Part shown: positions 23,463 through 32,324 of the stretch, piece by piece
How positions within the stretch are numbered: position 1 is the stretch's first letter
How the letters are laid out: every line of letters begins with the position of its first letter
Assembly (NCBI GenBank): GCA_018883665.1
Contig: JAHLFU010000148.1
Location: 1 to 33,891, forward strand
Reading direction: 5' to 3'
Source of the DNA: Paraprevotella stercoravium
GTDB taxonomy: Bacteria > Bacteroidota > Bacteroidia > Bacteroidales > Bacteroidaceae
Length of the DNA stretch: 33,891 nucleotides
Notes under the pieces: model-generated
Told to the model about the DNA's origin: nothing
What the model saw: only the letters and a program-made list of their open reading frames with translations
Database searches by the model: none
Made by a program: the position numbers and the translations under genes

Positions 23463-24539
23463 ATGAGAAATGTAACACTTATCCTCGACGACGGGAGCAA
23501 ATTTTGTGGAAAGTCGTTCGGCTATGAGAAGCCGGTGGCAGGCGAAGTTGTGTTTAACACAGCAATGATGGGATACCCTGAGAGTTTGACCGATCCGTCT
23601 TATGCCGGACAGCTTATGGTACTGACTTATCCATTGGTGGGAAACTACGGTGTTCCGGCCTTTACTTTTGAAGAAAATGGTCTGGCTACCTTTATGGAAA
23701 GCGACAAGATTTATGCTTCTGCGATTATTGTTTCCGATTACAGTAATGAGTATTCCCACTGGAACGCCAAGGAGAGTCTGGCCGACTGGCTGAAGCGCGA
23801 ACAGATTCCGGGAATTACAGGTATTGATACTCGCGAACTGACAAAGGTGTTGCGTGAGCATGGTGTTATGATGGGTAAGATCATCTTCGACGATGAGCCT
23901 GAGAATATTCCTCATGCAGATTACAACGGCGTAAACTTTGTAGACCGTGTATCTTGCAAGGAAATCATCCGTTACAACACCGGAGCGCCAAAGAAAGTCG
24001 TGTTGGTTGACTGTGGTGTGAAGCACAATATTATCCGTTGTCTGATCAATCGTGGGGTAGAGGTAATCCGCGTGCCTTGGAACTACGATTTCAATGATAT
24101 GGAGTTTGACGGTCTGTTCCTGGCCAACGGTCCCGGTGACCCGGACACTTGCGAAGATGCCGTGGTAAACATCCGCAAGTTCCTCAACTCAGACAAGGTG
24201 CGTCCTTGTATGGGTATCTGTATGGGTAACCAGTTGCTGAGCAAGGCCGCAGGAGCCAAGATCTATAAGCTGAAGTACGGTCACCGCAGCCACAACCAGC
24301 CGGTTCGCATGGTCGGTACCAACAAATGCTTCATCACCAGTCAAAATCACGGATATGCAGTAGACAGCGATACTCTGGGACAGGATTGGGAACCATTGTT
24401 TGTGAACATGAACGACGGATCTAACGAAGGTATCCGTCACAAGACAAATCCTTGGTTCAGCGCACAGTTCCACCCGGAAGCTTGCAGCGGTCCGATTGAT
24501 ACTGAGTTCTTATTCGATGATTTTGTAAAACTTCTTTAA
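23463..24539 (+). CDS. carA: Carbamoyl-phosphate synthase small subunit
   Basis: A 358-residue glutamine amidotransferase subunit that frees ammonia from glutamine and channels it to CarB. The N-terminal domain (MRNVTLILDDGSKFCGKSFG, MMGYPESLTDPSY) is followed by a class I GATase. Cys253 is the nucleophile (MGICMGNQLL), and His337 and Glu339 (FHPEA) complete the triad. Length is normal. Carbamoyl phosphate feeds both pyrimidine and arginine synthesis. It starts the compact co-oriented block that runs to 33434, after a long leader. carB follows 13 bases later. Confidence 0.97.
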   Translation: MRNVTLILDDGSKFCGKSFGYEKPVAGEVVFNTAMMGYPESLTDPSYAGQLMVLTYPLVGNYGVPAFTFEENGLATFMESDKIYASAIIVSDYSNEYSHWNAKESLADWLKREQIPGITGIDTRELTKVLREHGVMMGKIIFDDEPENIPHADYNGVNFVDRVSCKEIIRYNTGAPKKVVLVDCGVKHNIIRCLINRGVEVIRVPWNYDFNDMEFDGLFLANGPGDPDTCEDAVVNIRKFLNSDKVRPCMGICMGNQLLSKAAGAKIYKLKYGHRSHNQPVRMVGTNKCFITSQNHGYAVDSDTLGQDWEPLFVNMNDGSNEGIRHKTNPWFSAQFHPEACSGPIDTEFLFDDFVKLL

Positions 24540-24552
24540 TTCTTGACTTTAA

Positions 24553-27500
24553 ATGATTGACAACAATATTAAGAAGGTCCTGCTGTTAGGTTCAGGAGCC
24601 TTGAAAATCGGTGAAGCCGGTGAGTTTGATTATTCTGGTTCTCAGGCCTTGAAGGCTCTGAAGGAAGAAGGTATTGAAACCGTATTGATCAACCCGAACA
24701 TTGCCACAGTGCAGACCAGTGAAGGTGTGGCCGATCAGATTTACTTCCTGCCGGTAACTCCGTTCTTTGTAGAGAAGGTAATCGAGAAAGAGAAACCACA
24801 GGGTATCCTGTTGGCTTTCGGTGGACAGACCGCTTTGAACTGCGGTGTGCAGCTTTACAAGAGCGGTATCCTGGAGAAATACAATGTACAGGTACTCGGA
24901 ACACCGGTTCAGGCCATTATCGATACTGAGGACCGCGAGCTGTTCGTAAAGAAACTGGACGAGATCGATGTGAAGACCATCAAGAGCCAGGCTTGCGAGA
25001 GCATTGAAGAGGCACGCAAGGCTGCTGCCGATCTGGGTTATCCGGTTATCATCCGTGCCGCTTACGCGTTGGGCGGTCTGGGTTCCGGCTTCTGCGATAA
25101 TGAAGAAGAACTGAACAAACTGGCAGAGAAAGCCTTCTCATTCTCACCGCAGGTATTGGTGGAGAAGAGCTTGAAGGGCTGGAAGGAGATTGAATACGAG
25201 GTAGTGCGCGACAAGTACGACAACTGTATTACCGTATGTAATATGGAAAACTTCGACCCGCTGGGTATCCATACCGGTGAGAGTATCGTAATCGCTCCGT
25301 CGCAGACACTGACCAACTCGGAATATCACAAGCTGCGTGCCTTGAGTATCAAGATCGTGCGCCACATCGGTATTGTGGGAGAGTGTAACGTACAGTACGC
25401 GTTCGACCCGGAATCAGAGGATTACCGCGTGATCGAGGTAAATGCCCGTCTGAGCCGTTCTTCAGCTTTGGCATCAAAGGCAACCGGTTATCCGTTGGCG
25501 TTCGTAGCTGCCAAGTTGGGTATGGGTTACGGTTTGTTTGAACTGAAGAACTCGGTAACCAAGACCACTTCTGCTTTCTTTGAGCCGGCATTGGACTATG
25601 TAGTCTGCAAAATCCCTCGTTGGGACTTGGGTAAGTTCCGTGGCGTAGACCGCGAATTGGGTTCATCCATGAAGTCTGTCGGTGAGGTGATGGCTATCGG
25701 CCGTACCTTCGAAGAGGCTATCCAGAAGGGTCTGCGTATGATCGGTCAGGGTATGCACGGCTTTGTAGAAAACAAGGAGCTGGAGATCGAGAATATCGAC
25801 GCAGCTTTGCGTGAGCCGACCGACAAGCGTATCTTCATCATTTCCAAAGCACTTTCAAAAGGCTATACAGTTGACCAGATCCACGAACTGACCAAGATCG
25901 ACCGTTGGTTCCTGGAGAAGTTGGCCAACATCAAGCAGACTTCACGTGAGCTGCACGCCTGCAAGAATATCAACCTGCTCGACAACGAACTGCTTCGCAA
26001 GGCGAAGGTTCAGGGATTCACCGACTTCCAGATTGCCCGCGCTTTGGGTATGGAAGACGAGCTTGACATTGACGACGCTATCCTGATTGTCCGCAACCGC
26101 CGTAAGGCAGCCGGCATTGTTCCGGTTGTGAAGCAGATCGATACTTTGGCTGCCGAATATCCGGCACAGACCAACTATCTGTATCTTACCTATAGCGGTG
26201 TAGCCAACGATATCAAGTTCGAGCACGACAAGCGCAGCATCGTGGTATTGGGTTCCGGAGCTTACCGAATCGGTTCATCCGTAGAGTTCGACTGGTGCGG
26301 TGTGCAGGCTCTGAACACCATCCGCAAGGAAGGCTACCGCTCTGTCATGATCAACTATAATCCGGAAACCGTGTCAACCGACTACGATATGTGCGACCGT
26401 CTGTACTTCGACGAGTTGACATTCGAGCGTGTTATGGATATTCTGGATCTGGAGTGCCCGCACGGTGTGATCGTGTCTACCGGTGGACAGATTCCAAACA
26501 ACCTCGCCATGCGTCTCGACGGCCAGCACATTCCATTGTTGGGAACTACTGCCAAGAGCATCGACAACGCCGAGGACCGCGAGAAGTTCTCTGCCATGTT
26601 GAACCGCATCGGTGTTGACCAGCCGGAGTGGAGCGCCCTGACCAATATGGAAGATGTAAACGCCTTCATCGAGAAGGTTGGCTTCCCGGTATTGGTTCGT
26701 CCTTCATACGTGCTTTCCGGTGCTGCCATGAACGTATGTTCTAATCAGGAAGAGCTGGAACGCTTCCTGAAACTGGCTGCCAACGTATCTCAGAAGCATC
26801 CGGTGGTGATCAGCAAGTTCCTGTTGAATGCCAAGGAGGTAGAAATGGATGCCGTGGCCAAGGACGGAGAAATCCTGGCATACGCCATCAGCGAGCACAT
26901 TGAGTTTGCCGGTGTCCACTCAGGAGATGCTACCATCCAGTTCCCGGCACAGAAACTGTACGTGGAGACCGTACGCCGCATCAAGAAGATCTCTGGCGAG
27001 ATTGCCCGTGAGCTGAAGATCAGCGGTCCGTTCAACATTCAGTTCCTGGCCAAGAACAACGACATCAAGGTTATTGAATGTAACCTGCGTGCTTCACGAA
27101 GCTTCCCGTTCGTGAGCAAGGTATTGAAGATAAACTTCATCGAGCTGGCTACCAAGGTAATGCTCGGATTGCCGGTAAGCAAACCGAACAAGAGCCTGTT
27201 CGACTTCGATTATGTAGGAATCAAGGCCAGCCAGTTCTCATTCAACCGTTTGCAGAAGGCTGACCCGGTATTGGGCGTAGATATGGCTTCAACCGGTGAG
27301 GTAGGCTGTCTGGGCGACGATACCGACAACGCGCTGATGCAGGCCATGCTTTCAGTGGGCTACCGTGTTCCGGAGAAGAACATCCTGCTCTCTACCGGAG
27401 GTGCCAAGCAGAAGGCAAGCATGCTCGATGCGGCCCGCGAGCTGAAGGAGAACGGTTACAACCTGTATGCTACCGGAGGAACCAGCCGCTTCCTCACAGA

Positions 27501-27777
27501 AAACGGTATTGAAAATACATTGGTATACTGGCCGAACGAGGAGGGACATCCTCAGGCATTGGATATGCTGCACCAGAAACAGATCGACATGGTGGTGAAC
27601 ATTCCGAAGAACCTCACCGAAGGCGAGATCAGCAACGGTTACAAGATCCGTCGCGCCGCCATCGACCTGAATATTCCGTTGATCACCAACGCACGTCTGG
27701 CAAGTGCATTTATCCATGCATTCTGCAAGATCAAGACCGATGACATTGTCATCAAGAGCTGGTCAGAGTACAAGTAA
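24553..27777 (+). CDS. carB: Carbamoyl-phosphate synthase large subunit
   Basis: A 1074-residue synthetase that makes carbamoyl phosphate from bicarbonate, ammonia and two ATP. It consists of two homologous ATP-grasp halves. The first opens with KVLLLGSGALKIGEAGEFDY and the second with VLGSGAYRIGSSVEFDWCG. An oligomerisation stretch lies between them. A C-terminal MGS-type allosteric domain (LSTGGAKQKASMLDAA, YATGGTSRFL) binds effectors such as UMP or IMP in relatives. Length and order are standard. The stop is only 12 bases from the SLC13 transporter ATG with no terminator or promoter, linking this housekeeping gene to the sulfate block. Confidence 0.97.
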   Translation: MIDNNIKKVLLLGSGALKIGEAGEFDYSGSQALKALKEEGIETVLINPNIATVQTSEGVADQIYFLPVTPFFVEKVIEKEKPQGILLAFGGQTALNCGVQLYKSGILEKYNVQVLGTPVQAIIDTEDRELFVKKLDEIDVKTIKSQACESIEEARKAAADLGYPVIIRAAYALGGLGSGFCDNEEELNKLAEKAFSFSPQVLVEKSLKGWKEIEYEVVRDKYDNCITVCNMENFDPLGIHTGESIVIAPSQTLTNSEYHKLRALSIKIVRHIGIVGECNVQYAFDPESEDYRVIEVNARLSRSSALASKATGYPLAFVAAKLGMGYGLFELKNSVTKTTSAFFEPALDYVVCKIPRWDLGKFRGVDRELGSSMKSVGEVMAIGRTFEEAIQKGLRMIGQGMHGFVENKELEIENIDAALREPTDKRIFIISKALSKGYTVDQIHELTKIDRWFLEKLANIKQTSRELHACKNINLLDNELLRKAKVQGFTDFQIARALGMEDELDIDDAILIVRNRRKAAGIVPVVKQIDTLAAEYPAQTNYLYLTYSGVANDIKFEHDKRSIVVLGSGAYRIGSSVEFDWCGVQALNTIRKEGYRSVMINYNPETVSTDYDMCDRLYFDELTFERVMDILDLECPHGVIVSTGGQIPNNLAMRLDGQHIPLLGTTAKSIDNAEDREKFSAMLNRIGVDQPEWSALTNMEDVNAFIEKVGFPVLVRPSYVLSGAAMNVCSNQEELERFLKLAANVSQKHPVVISKFLLNAKEVEMDAVAKDGEILAYAISEHIEFAGVHSGDATIQFPAQKLYVETVRRIKKISGEIARELKISGPFNIQFLAKNNDIKVIECNLRASRSFPFVSKVLKINFIELATKVMLGLPVSKPNKSLFDFDYVGIKASQFSFNRLQKADPVLGVDMASTGEVGCLGDDTDNALMQAMLSVGYRVPEKNILLSTGGAKQKASMLDAARELKENGYNLYATGGTSRFLTENGIENTLVYWPNEEGHPQALDMLHQKQIDMVVNIPKNLTEGEISNGYKIRRAAIDLNIPLITNARLASAFIHAFCKIKTDDIVIKSWSEYK

Positions 27778-27789
27778 TAAAGCGTATGT

Positions 27790-29337
27790 ATGAATTTTGA
27801 AATCATCTTTGTATTGCTATGTCTGGTTGCAATGATCGTTGCTTTAATCAACGACCGTATGCGGCCAGGCATGGTCCTTTTCTCGGTGGTTGTGCTTTTT
27901 TTGTGCACCGGAATCATTTCTCCGAAGGAGTGTCTGGAAGGATTTTCCAATAAAGGCATGATCACAGTAGCCCTGCTTTTCTTAGTGAGCGAAGGGATTC
28001 GAAAGAGTGGGGTATTGGAACAGTTCATTTACCGGCTGCTCCCGAAGGAGAAGTGCAGTGTGGCCAAGGGCAACATGCACATGCTTCCAGTTATCGCCTT
28101 TATCTCAGCCTTTTTGAACAATACACCGGTAGTCGTTATTTTTGCCCCGATTATCAAGAACTGGGCCCGACGGACCGGACTCTCAGCCACCAAATTTCTG
28201 ATTCCGCTTTCCTATGCCACTATTTTGGGCGGTATGTGTACCCTCATTGGTACTTCCACCAACCTGGTTGTCGACGGTATGATTCAGGAAGCGGGTTACG
28301 AAGGTTTTACCATTTTCGAACTCGGTAAAATCGGAGTGATCATTACCGTAATCGGTATTGTCTATCTGGTTCTTTTCTCGAAGAAACTCTTGCCCGAGGT
28401 AAATGCCAAGGACGAAGAACTGGAAGATCTCACCGCCGAAAGCAATGTGGTTTGTGTAGAAGCCGTGATCGGAGCCCGTTTTCCCGGTAACGGCAAGACT
28501 TTGAAAGAATTCGACTTTCCGCGTCACTACGGTGCTACGGTGCGCAGTCTGCACCGCAACGGTGTGCGTCTGGAAGGCGACTGGATGAATATCCGTCTGT
28601 GTGAAAACGACACCTTAGTATTGGAAACCGACGACAAGTTCATCCCCACCTGGGGCGACAGCCGTGTCTTCCTGATGCTTTCCGTGATGGATGCCGACAT
28701 GCAGATGGAGCGCAAGAAGCGCTATTTTGCCATGATCCTGTTGCTGTTTATGATTGTGGGTGCCACGGTGGGCGAACTTCCCTTTGTGGCCAATCTGTTT
28801 CCCGGAGTCAAACTCGACATGTTTTTCTTCGCGTGTATCACCACAGTCATTATGGCCTGGACAAAAATGTTTTCTCCCAAGAACTATACCAAGTATATTT
28901 CCTGGGATGTACTGATTACGATTGCCTGTGCCTTTGCCATCAGCAAGGCCATGGAGAATTCCGGCTTTGCCTCGTTCATTGCCAATCAGATTATCGGACT
29001 CACCGATTCACTGGGACCGCACGCCCTGCTGGCCATTATTTTCCTGATCACCAATCTGTGTACGGAGCTGATCACTAACAATGCCGCCGCCGCTTTGGCT
29101 TTCCCCATCGCTTTGGCCGTGTCCCGTCAGTTGGGTGTTGACCCCACGCCGTTCTTCGTGGTGATCTGTATTGCCGCTTCGGCTTCGTTCTCCACACCGA
29201 TCGGTTATCAGACCAACCTGATTGTGCAGGGTATCGGAGGCTATAAGTTCACCGACTTTGTACGCATCGGTCTGCCGCTGAATATCATCGTATTCATATT
29301 ATCCATCCTATTAATCCCCATGTTCTGGAACTTCTAA
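27790..29337 (+). CDS. SLC13/DASS-type anion permease with RCK_C domain (likely sulfate importer)
   Basis: A 515-residue membrane transporter with two inverted halves. The first has the cation/anion-binding hairpin FLNNTPVVVIFAP (NNT at 110-112) and GTSTN at 154-158. The second has ELITNNAAAALAFPIA (NNA at 430-432) and GYQTN at 472-476, equivalent SNT-type motifs. A soluble RCK_C/TrkA-C-like domain (about 218-282, ending DTLVLETDD) sits between the halves. Related proteins carry two such domains; here one is clear. SLC13 proteins move sulfate or dicarboxylates with sodium. The position directly before cysC, cysD and cysN makes sulfate the likely substrate. This is inference from context. Confidence 0.85.
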   Translation: MNFEIIFVLLCLVAMIVALINDRMRPGMVLFSVVVLFLCTGIISPKECLEGFSNKGMITVALLFLVSEGIRKSGVLEQFIYRLLPKEKCSVAKGNMHMLPVIAFISAFLNNTPVVVIFAPIIKNWARRTGLSATKFLIPLSYATILGGMCTLIGTSTNLVVDGMIQEAGYEGFTIFELGKIGVIITVIGIVYLVLFSKKLLPEVNAKDEELEDLTAESNVVCVEAVIGARFPGNGKTLKEFDFPRHYGATVRSLHRNGVRLEGDWMNIRLCENDTLVLETDDKFIPTWGDSRVFLMLSVMDADMQMERKKRYFAMILLLFMIVGATVGELPFVANLFPGVKLDMFFFACITTVIMAWTKMFSPKNYTKYISWDVLITIACAFAISKAMENSGFASFIANQIIGLTDSLGPHALLAIIFLITNLCTELITNNAAAALAFPIALAVSRQLGVDPTPFFVVICIAASASFSTPIGYQTNLIVQGIGGYKFTDFVRIGLPLNIIVFILSILLIPMFWNF

Positions 29338-29350
29338 AACAATATAGAAG

Positions 29351-29956
29351 ATGACACAAGAGAATAACATATATCCCATCTATGACAAGATGATGACCCG
29401 TGCCGACAAGGAAGCCCTGCTCGGCCAGAAGGGTATGATGATCTGGTTCACCGGTCTTTCCGGTTCCGGCAAGAGCACCATCGCTCTGAGTCTGGAGCGC
29501 GAACTGGACAAGCGCGGCATTCTTTGCCGCATTCTCGACGGCGACAATATCCGTTCGGGCATCAACCGTAATCTCGGTTTCTCGGAAGAGGACCGTGTGG
29601 AAAACATCCGCCGTATCGCCGAAGTGGGCAAACTGTTTGTAGACACCGGCATTGTGACCATTGCCGCGTTCATCAGTCCGACCAACCAGCTCCGTGAGAT
29701 GGCCGCCGAGATCATCGGCAAGGACGATTTCCGTGAGATTTATGTCAGCACCCCGCTGAGCGTCTGCGAGCAGCGCGATGTCAAGGGCCTTTATGCCCGT
29801 GCCCGTCGCGGCGAGATCAAGGACTTTACGGGAGTGAGCGCTCCGTTCGAGGCTCCCGAGCATCCCGCCCTTTCGCTCGACACCTCCAAGCTCTCTTTGG
29901 AGGAAGCCGTGAACCAGGTGCTTCAGTTAATTTTCGAATCCAACAACAATAAATAA
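29351..29956 (+). CDS. cysC: Adenylyl-sulfate (APS) kinase
   Basis: A 201-residue kinase that phosphorylates APS at the 3' position to give PAPS, the universal sulfonate donor. Walker A is GLSGSGKST (35-43). It is followed by DGDNIRSGINRNLGFSEEDR, the APS-binding segment, and FISPTNQLRE. The C-terminal KGLYARARRGEIKDFTG loop is also typical. It is a stand-alone CysC rather than a CysNC fusion. It is preceded by the transporter (13 bases) and followed by cysD (8 bases). Confidence 0.96.
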   Translation: MTQENNIYPIYDKMMTRADKEALLGQKGMMIWFTGLSGSGKSTIALSLERELDKRGILCRILDGDNIRSGINRNLGFSEEDRVENIRRIAEVGKLFVDTGIVTIAAFISPTNQLREMAAEIIGKDDFREIYVSTPLSVCEQRDVKGLYARARRGEIKDFTGVSAPFEAPEHPALSLDTSKLSLEEAVNQVLQLIFESNNNK

Positions 29957-29964
29957 TATTGATT

Positions 29965-30873
29965 ATGGCAGAATATAGTTTGAGTCATTTGCAGGAGCTC
30001 GAGGCCGAGTCTATCCACATCATCCGTGAGGTGGCCGCCGAGTTCGAAAATCCTGTGATGCTTTATTCCATAGGTAAGGACTCTTCTGTAATGGTGCGTC
30101 TGGCCGAGAAAGCCTTTGCGCCCGGAAAAGTTCCGTTCCCTTTGATGCACATCGATTCCAAGTGGAAATTCAAGGAAATGATCGAGTTCCGCGACAATTA
30201 CGCCAAGCAGTACGGCTGGAACCTGATTGTAGAGTCTAACATGGAAGCCTTCCATGCCGGAGTGGGTCCGTTTACCCACGGCAGTAAGGTACACACCGAC
30301 CTGATGAAGACCAAGGCTCTGCTCGACGCTTTGGCAAAATACAAGTTCGATGCCGCTTTCGGTGGCGCTCGCCGCGATGAGGAGAAGAGCCGTGCCAAGG
30401 AGCGTATTTTCTCTTTCCGCGACCAGTTCCAGCAGTGGGATCCGAAGAACCAGCGTCCGGAGTTGTGGGACATCTACAACAGCCGTGTGCACAAGGGCGA
30501 AAGCATCCGTGTGTTCCCGTTGAGTAACTGGACCGAGCTCGACATCTGGCAGTACATCCGTCTGGAGAACATTCCCATTGTGCCGCTGTACTTCGCCAAG
30601 GAGCGTCCGGTGGTCAATATCGACGGTCAGCTTATTATGCCGGACGATGACCGCCTGCCGGAGAAATACCGCGACCAGATCGAGATGAAGAAAATCCGCT
30701 TCCGTACTCTGGGCTGCTGGCCGCTGACCGGAGCCATCGAGAGCGAGGCAGACACCATCGAGAAGATTGTGGAGGAAATGATGACCACCACCAAGAGTGA
30801 GCGTACCACCCGTGTGATCGACTTCGACCAGGAAGCGTCCATGGAGCAGAAAAAGCGTGAAGGATATTTTTAA
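29965..30873 (+). CDS. cysD: Sulfate adenylyltransferase subunit 2
   Basis: A 302-residue PP-loop ATP pyrophosphatase that adenylates sulfate to APS, using GTP energy from CysN. The PP-loop is SIGKDSSVM (35-43), followed by LMHIDSKWKFKEMIEFRD, FGGARRDEEKSRAKERI and the RFRTLGCWPLTGAIES segment, all diagnostic. The ATG at 29965 is chosen; an in-frame TTG at 29959 would add two residues. No CysH-type Cys pair is present, which separates it from PAPS reductase. cysN follows 12 bases later. Confidence 0.97.
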   Translation: MAEYSLSHLQELEAESIHIIREVAAEFENPVMLYSIGKDSSVMVRLAEKAFAPGKVPFPLMHIDSKWKFKEMIEFRDNYAKQYGWNLIVESNMEAFHAGVGPFTHGSKVHTDLMKTKALLDALAKYKFDAAFGGARRDEEKSRAKERIFSFRDQFQQWDPKNQRPELWDIYNSRVHKGESIRVFPLSNWTELDIWQYIRLENIPIVPLYFAKERPVVNIDGQLIMPDDDRLPEKYRDQIEMKKIRFRTLGCWPLTGAIESEADTIEKIVEEMMTTTKSERTTRVIDFDQEASMEQKKREGYF

Positions 30874-30885
30874 AACAGAAAGATT

Positions 30886-32310
30886 ATGGCAGTTCAAAAT
30901 ATTAAGGAATTCCTGGATCAGGATGAAAAGAAAGACCTGTTGCGTTTGCTGACCGCCGGTTCTGTAGACGACGGAAAGTCTACGCTGATCGGCCGTCTGC
31001 TGTTCGACAGCAAGAAGCTCTATGAAGACCAGTTGCAGGCATTGGAGCGCGACAGCAAACGTGTGGGCAATGCCGGTGAGCACATCGACTACGCCCTGTT
31101 GCTCGACGGACTGAAAGCCGAGCGTGAGGAAGGTATTACCATTGACGTGGCCTACCGTTATTTCTCAACCAATTTGCGTAAGTTCATCATTGCCGACACT
31201 CCGGGACACGAACAATACACCCGCAATATGATTACCGGCGGATCAACCGCCAATCTGGCCATCATTCTGGTAGATGCCCGTACCGGTGTCATCACCCAGA
31301 CCCGTCGCCACACCTTCCTGGTGTCTTTGCTCGGCATCAAGCACATTGTGCTGGCAGTAAACAAGATGGACCTGGTGGACTTCAGTCAGGAAGTGTTCGA
31401 CAAGATTGTGGGCGAGTACCGCAAGCTGACCGATTACCTGGGTATTGACGATGTAACCTGCTTCCCGCTGTCCGCCCTCGATGGCGACAACGTGGTAGAG
31501 AAGTCCGACCGCACTCCGTGGTACGACGGACCGGCATTGCTCGACTTCCTGGAGACTGTGCCTATCCACACCGACCGCAATATGGACGACTTCCGCTATC
31601 CGGTGCAGTACGTGCTGCGTCCGAACCTCGACTTCCGTGGTTTCTGCGGCAAGATCGCTTCCGGCGTAATCCGTAAGGGCGACGAAATCATGGCTCTGCC
31701 TTCCAAGAAGAAATCACACGTAAAGAGCATCGTGACCTACGAGGGCGAGCTCGAAGAAGCTTTCTGTCCGCAGTGTGTCACCATTACTTTGGAAGATGAG
31801 ATCGACATCTCCCGTGGCGAGATGATTGTCAAGAGCGACAATCTGCCGGAAATCGGCCGTCATGTAGAAACCATGCTCGTGTGGATGGACGAGGAGCCTA
31901 TGGACCGCAAGAAGCAGTTCTATCTGAAGCACAATACCAATACCACCCGTGCCACCATCGATCAGATTGCCTATAAGGTAGACGTGAACACCATGGAGCA
32001 GAGCCCGGCCGAGTTCTTCAAACTCAACGAGATCGGACGTGTGCAGATCACCACAGCCAAGACCCTGTTCTTCGACGCTTATTCCAAGAACAAGGCTACC
32101 GGTTCGTTCATCCTGATCGACCCGATTACCAACAACACCAGTGCGGTGGGTATGATCATCGGTCCTACAGCTGTTACCGACATCGAGCACGAAGATATTC
32201 CGGAACTGAATCTGCCGAAGCTGGGCATTGCTCCGGAGCATTACGACGCGATCGAGAAGGCAGTGAAAGACCTTTCACGTCAGGGTATCGCCATTAACAT
32301 CATCAAATAA
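30886..32310 (+). CDS. cysN: Sulfate adenylyltransferase subunit 1 (GTPase)
   Basis: A 474-residue EF-Tu-like GTPase that drives the otherwise unfavourable APS synthesis by CysD. G1 is GSVDDGKST (25-33), with a REEGITIDVAYRYF switch I, DTPGHEQYTRNM as G3 and NKMDLV as G4. Beta-barrel domains II and III follow. The protein ends without an APS-kinase domain, consistent with a separate cysC upstream. The sulfotransferase gene begins 14 bases after the stop, behind an unusually strong ribosome-binding site. Confidence 0.97.
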   Translation: MAVQNIKEFLDQDEKKDLLRLLTAGSVDDGKSTLIGRLLFDSKKLYEDQLQALERDSKRVGNAGEHIDYALLLDGLKAEREEGITIDVAYRYFSTNLRKFIIADTPGHEQYTRNMITGGSTANLAIILVDARTGVITQTRRHTFLVSLLGIKHIVLAVNKMDLVDFSQEVFDKIVGEYRKLTDYLGIDDVTCFPLSALDGDNVVEKSDRTPWYDGPALLDFLETVPIHTDRNMDDFRYPVQYVLRPNLDFRGFCGKIASGVIRKGDEIMALPSKKKSHVKSIVTYEGELEEAFCPQCVTITLEDEIDISRGEMIVKSDNLPEIGRHVETMLVWMDEEPMDRKKQFYLKHNTNTTRATIDQIAYKVDVNTMEQSPAEFFKLNEIGRVQITTAKTLFFDAYSKNKATGSFILIDPITNNTSAVGMIIGPTAVTDIEHEDIPELNLPKLGIAPEHYDAIEKAVKDLSRQGIAINIIK

Positions 32311-32313
32311 GAG

Positions 32314-32319
32314 AGGAGG
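32314..32319 (+). promoter_or_regulatory. Strong Shine-Dalgarno site of the sulfotransferase gene
   Basis: A full AGGAGG lies 5 bases before the ATG at 32325. Such perfect sites are uncommon in Bacteroidota and none is seen before the other genes here. It fixes the start codon. Confidence 0.75.
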
Positions 32320-32324
32320 AAGGA

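Noticed and set aside
23306..23527. A 73-codon plus-strand frame overlapping the start of carA
   Set aside because: It crosses the leader hairpin and runs into carA in another frame, has no recognisable sequence and lacks its own promoter.
29923..31083. A 386-codon open frame on the minus strand
   Set aside because: It is antisense to cysD and the start of cysN. The strong third-position C/G bias of those genes removes stop codons from the reverse frame. No motif is present.
29351..32310. A NodP/NodQ-like (CysNC-fused) signalling system
   Set aside because: CysN ends without a kinase domain and CysC is separately encoded. No nod or glycan genes are nearby.
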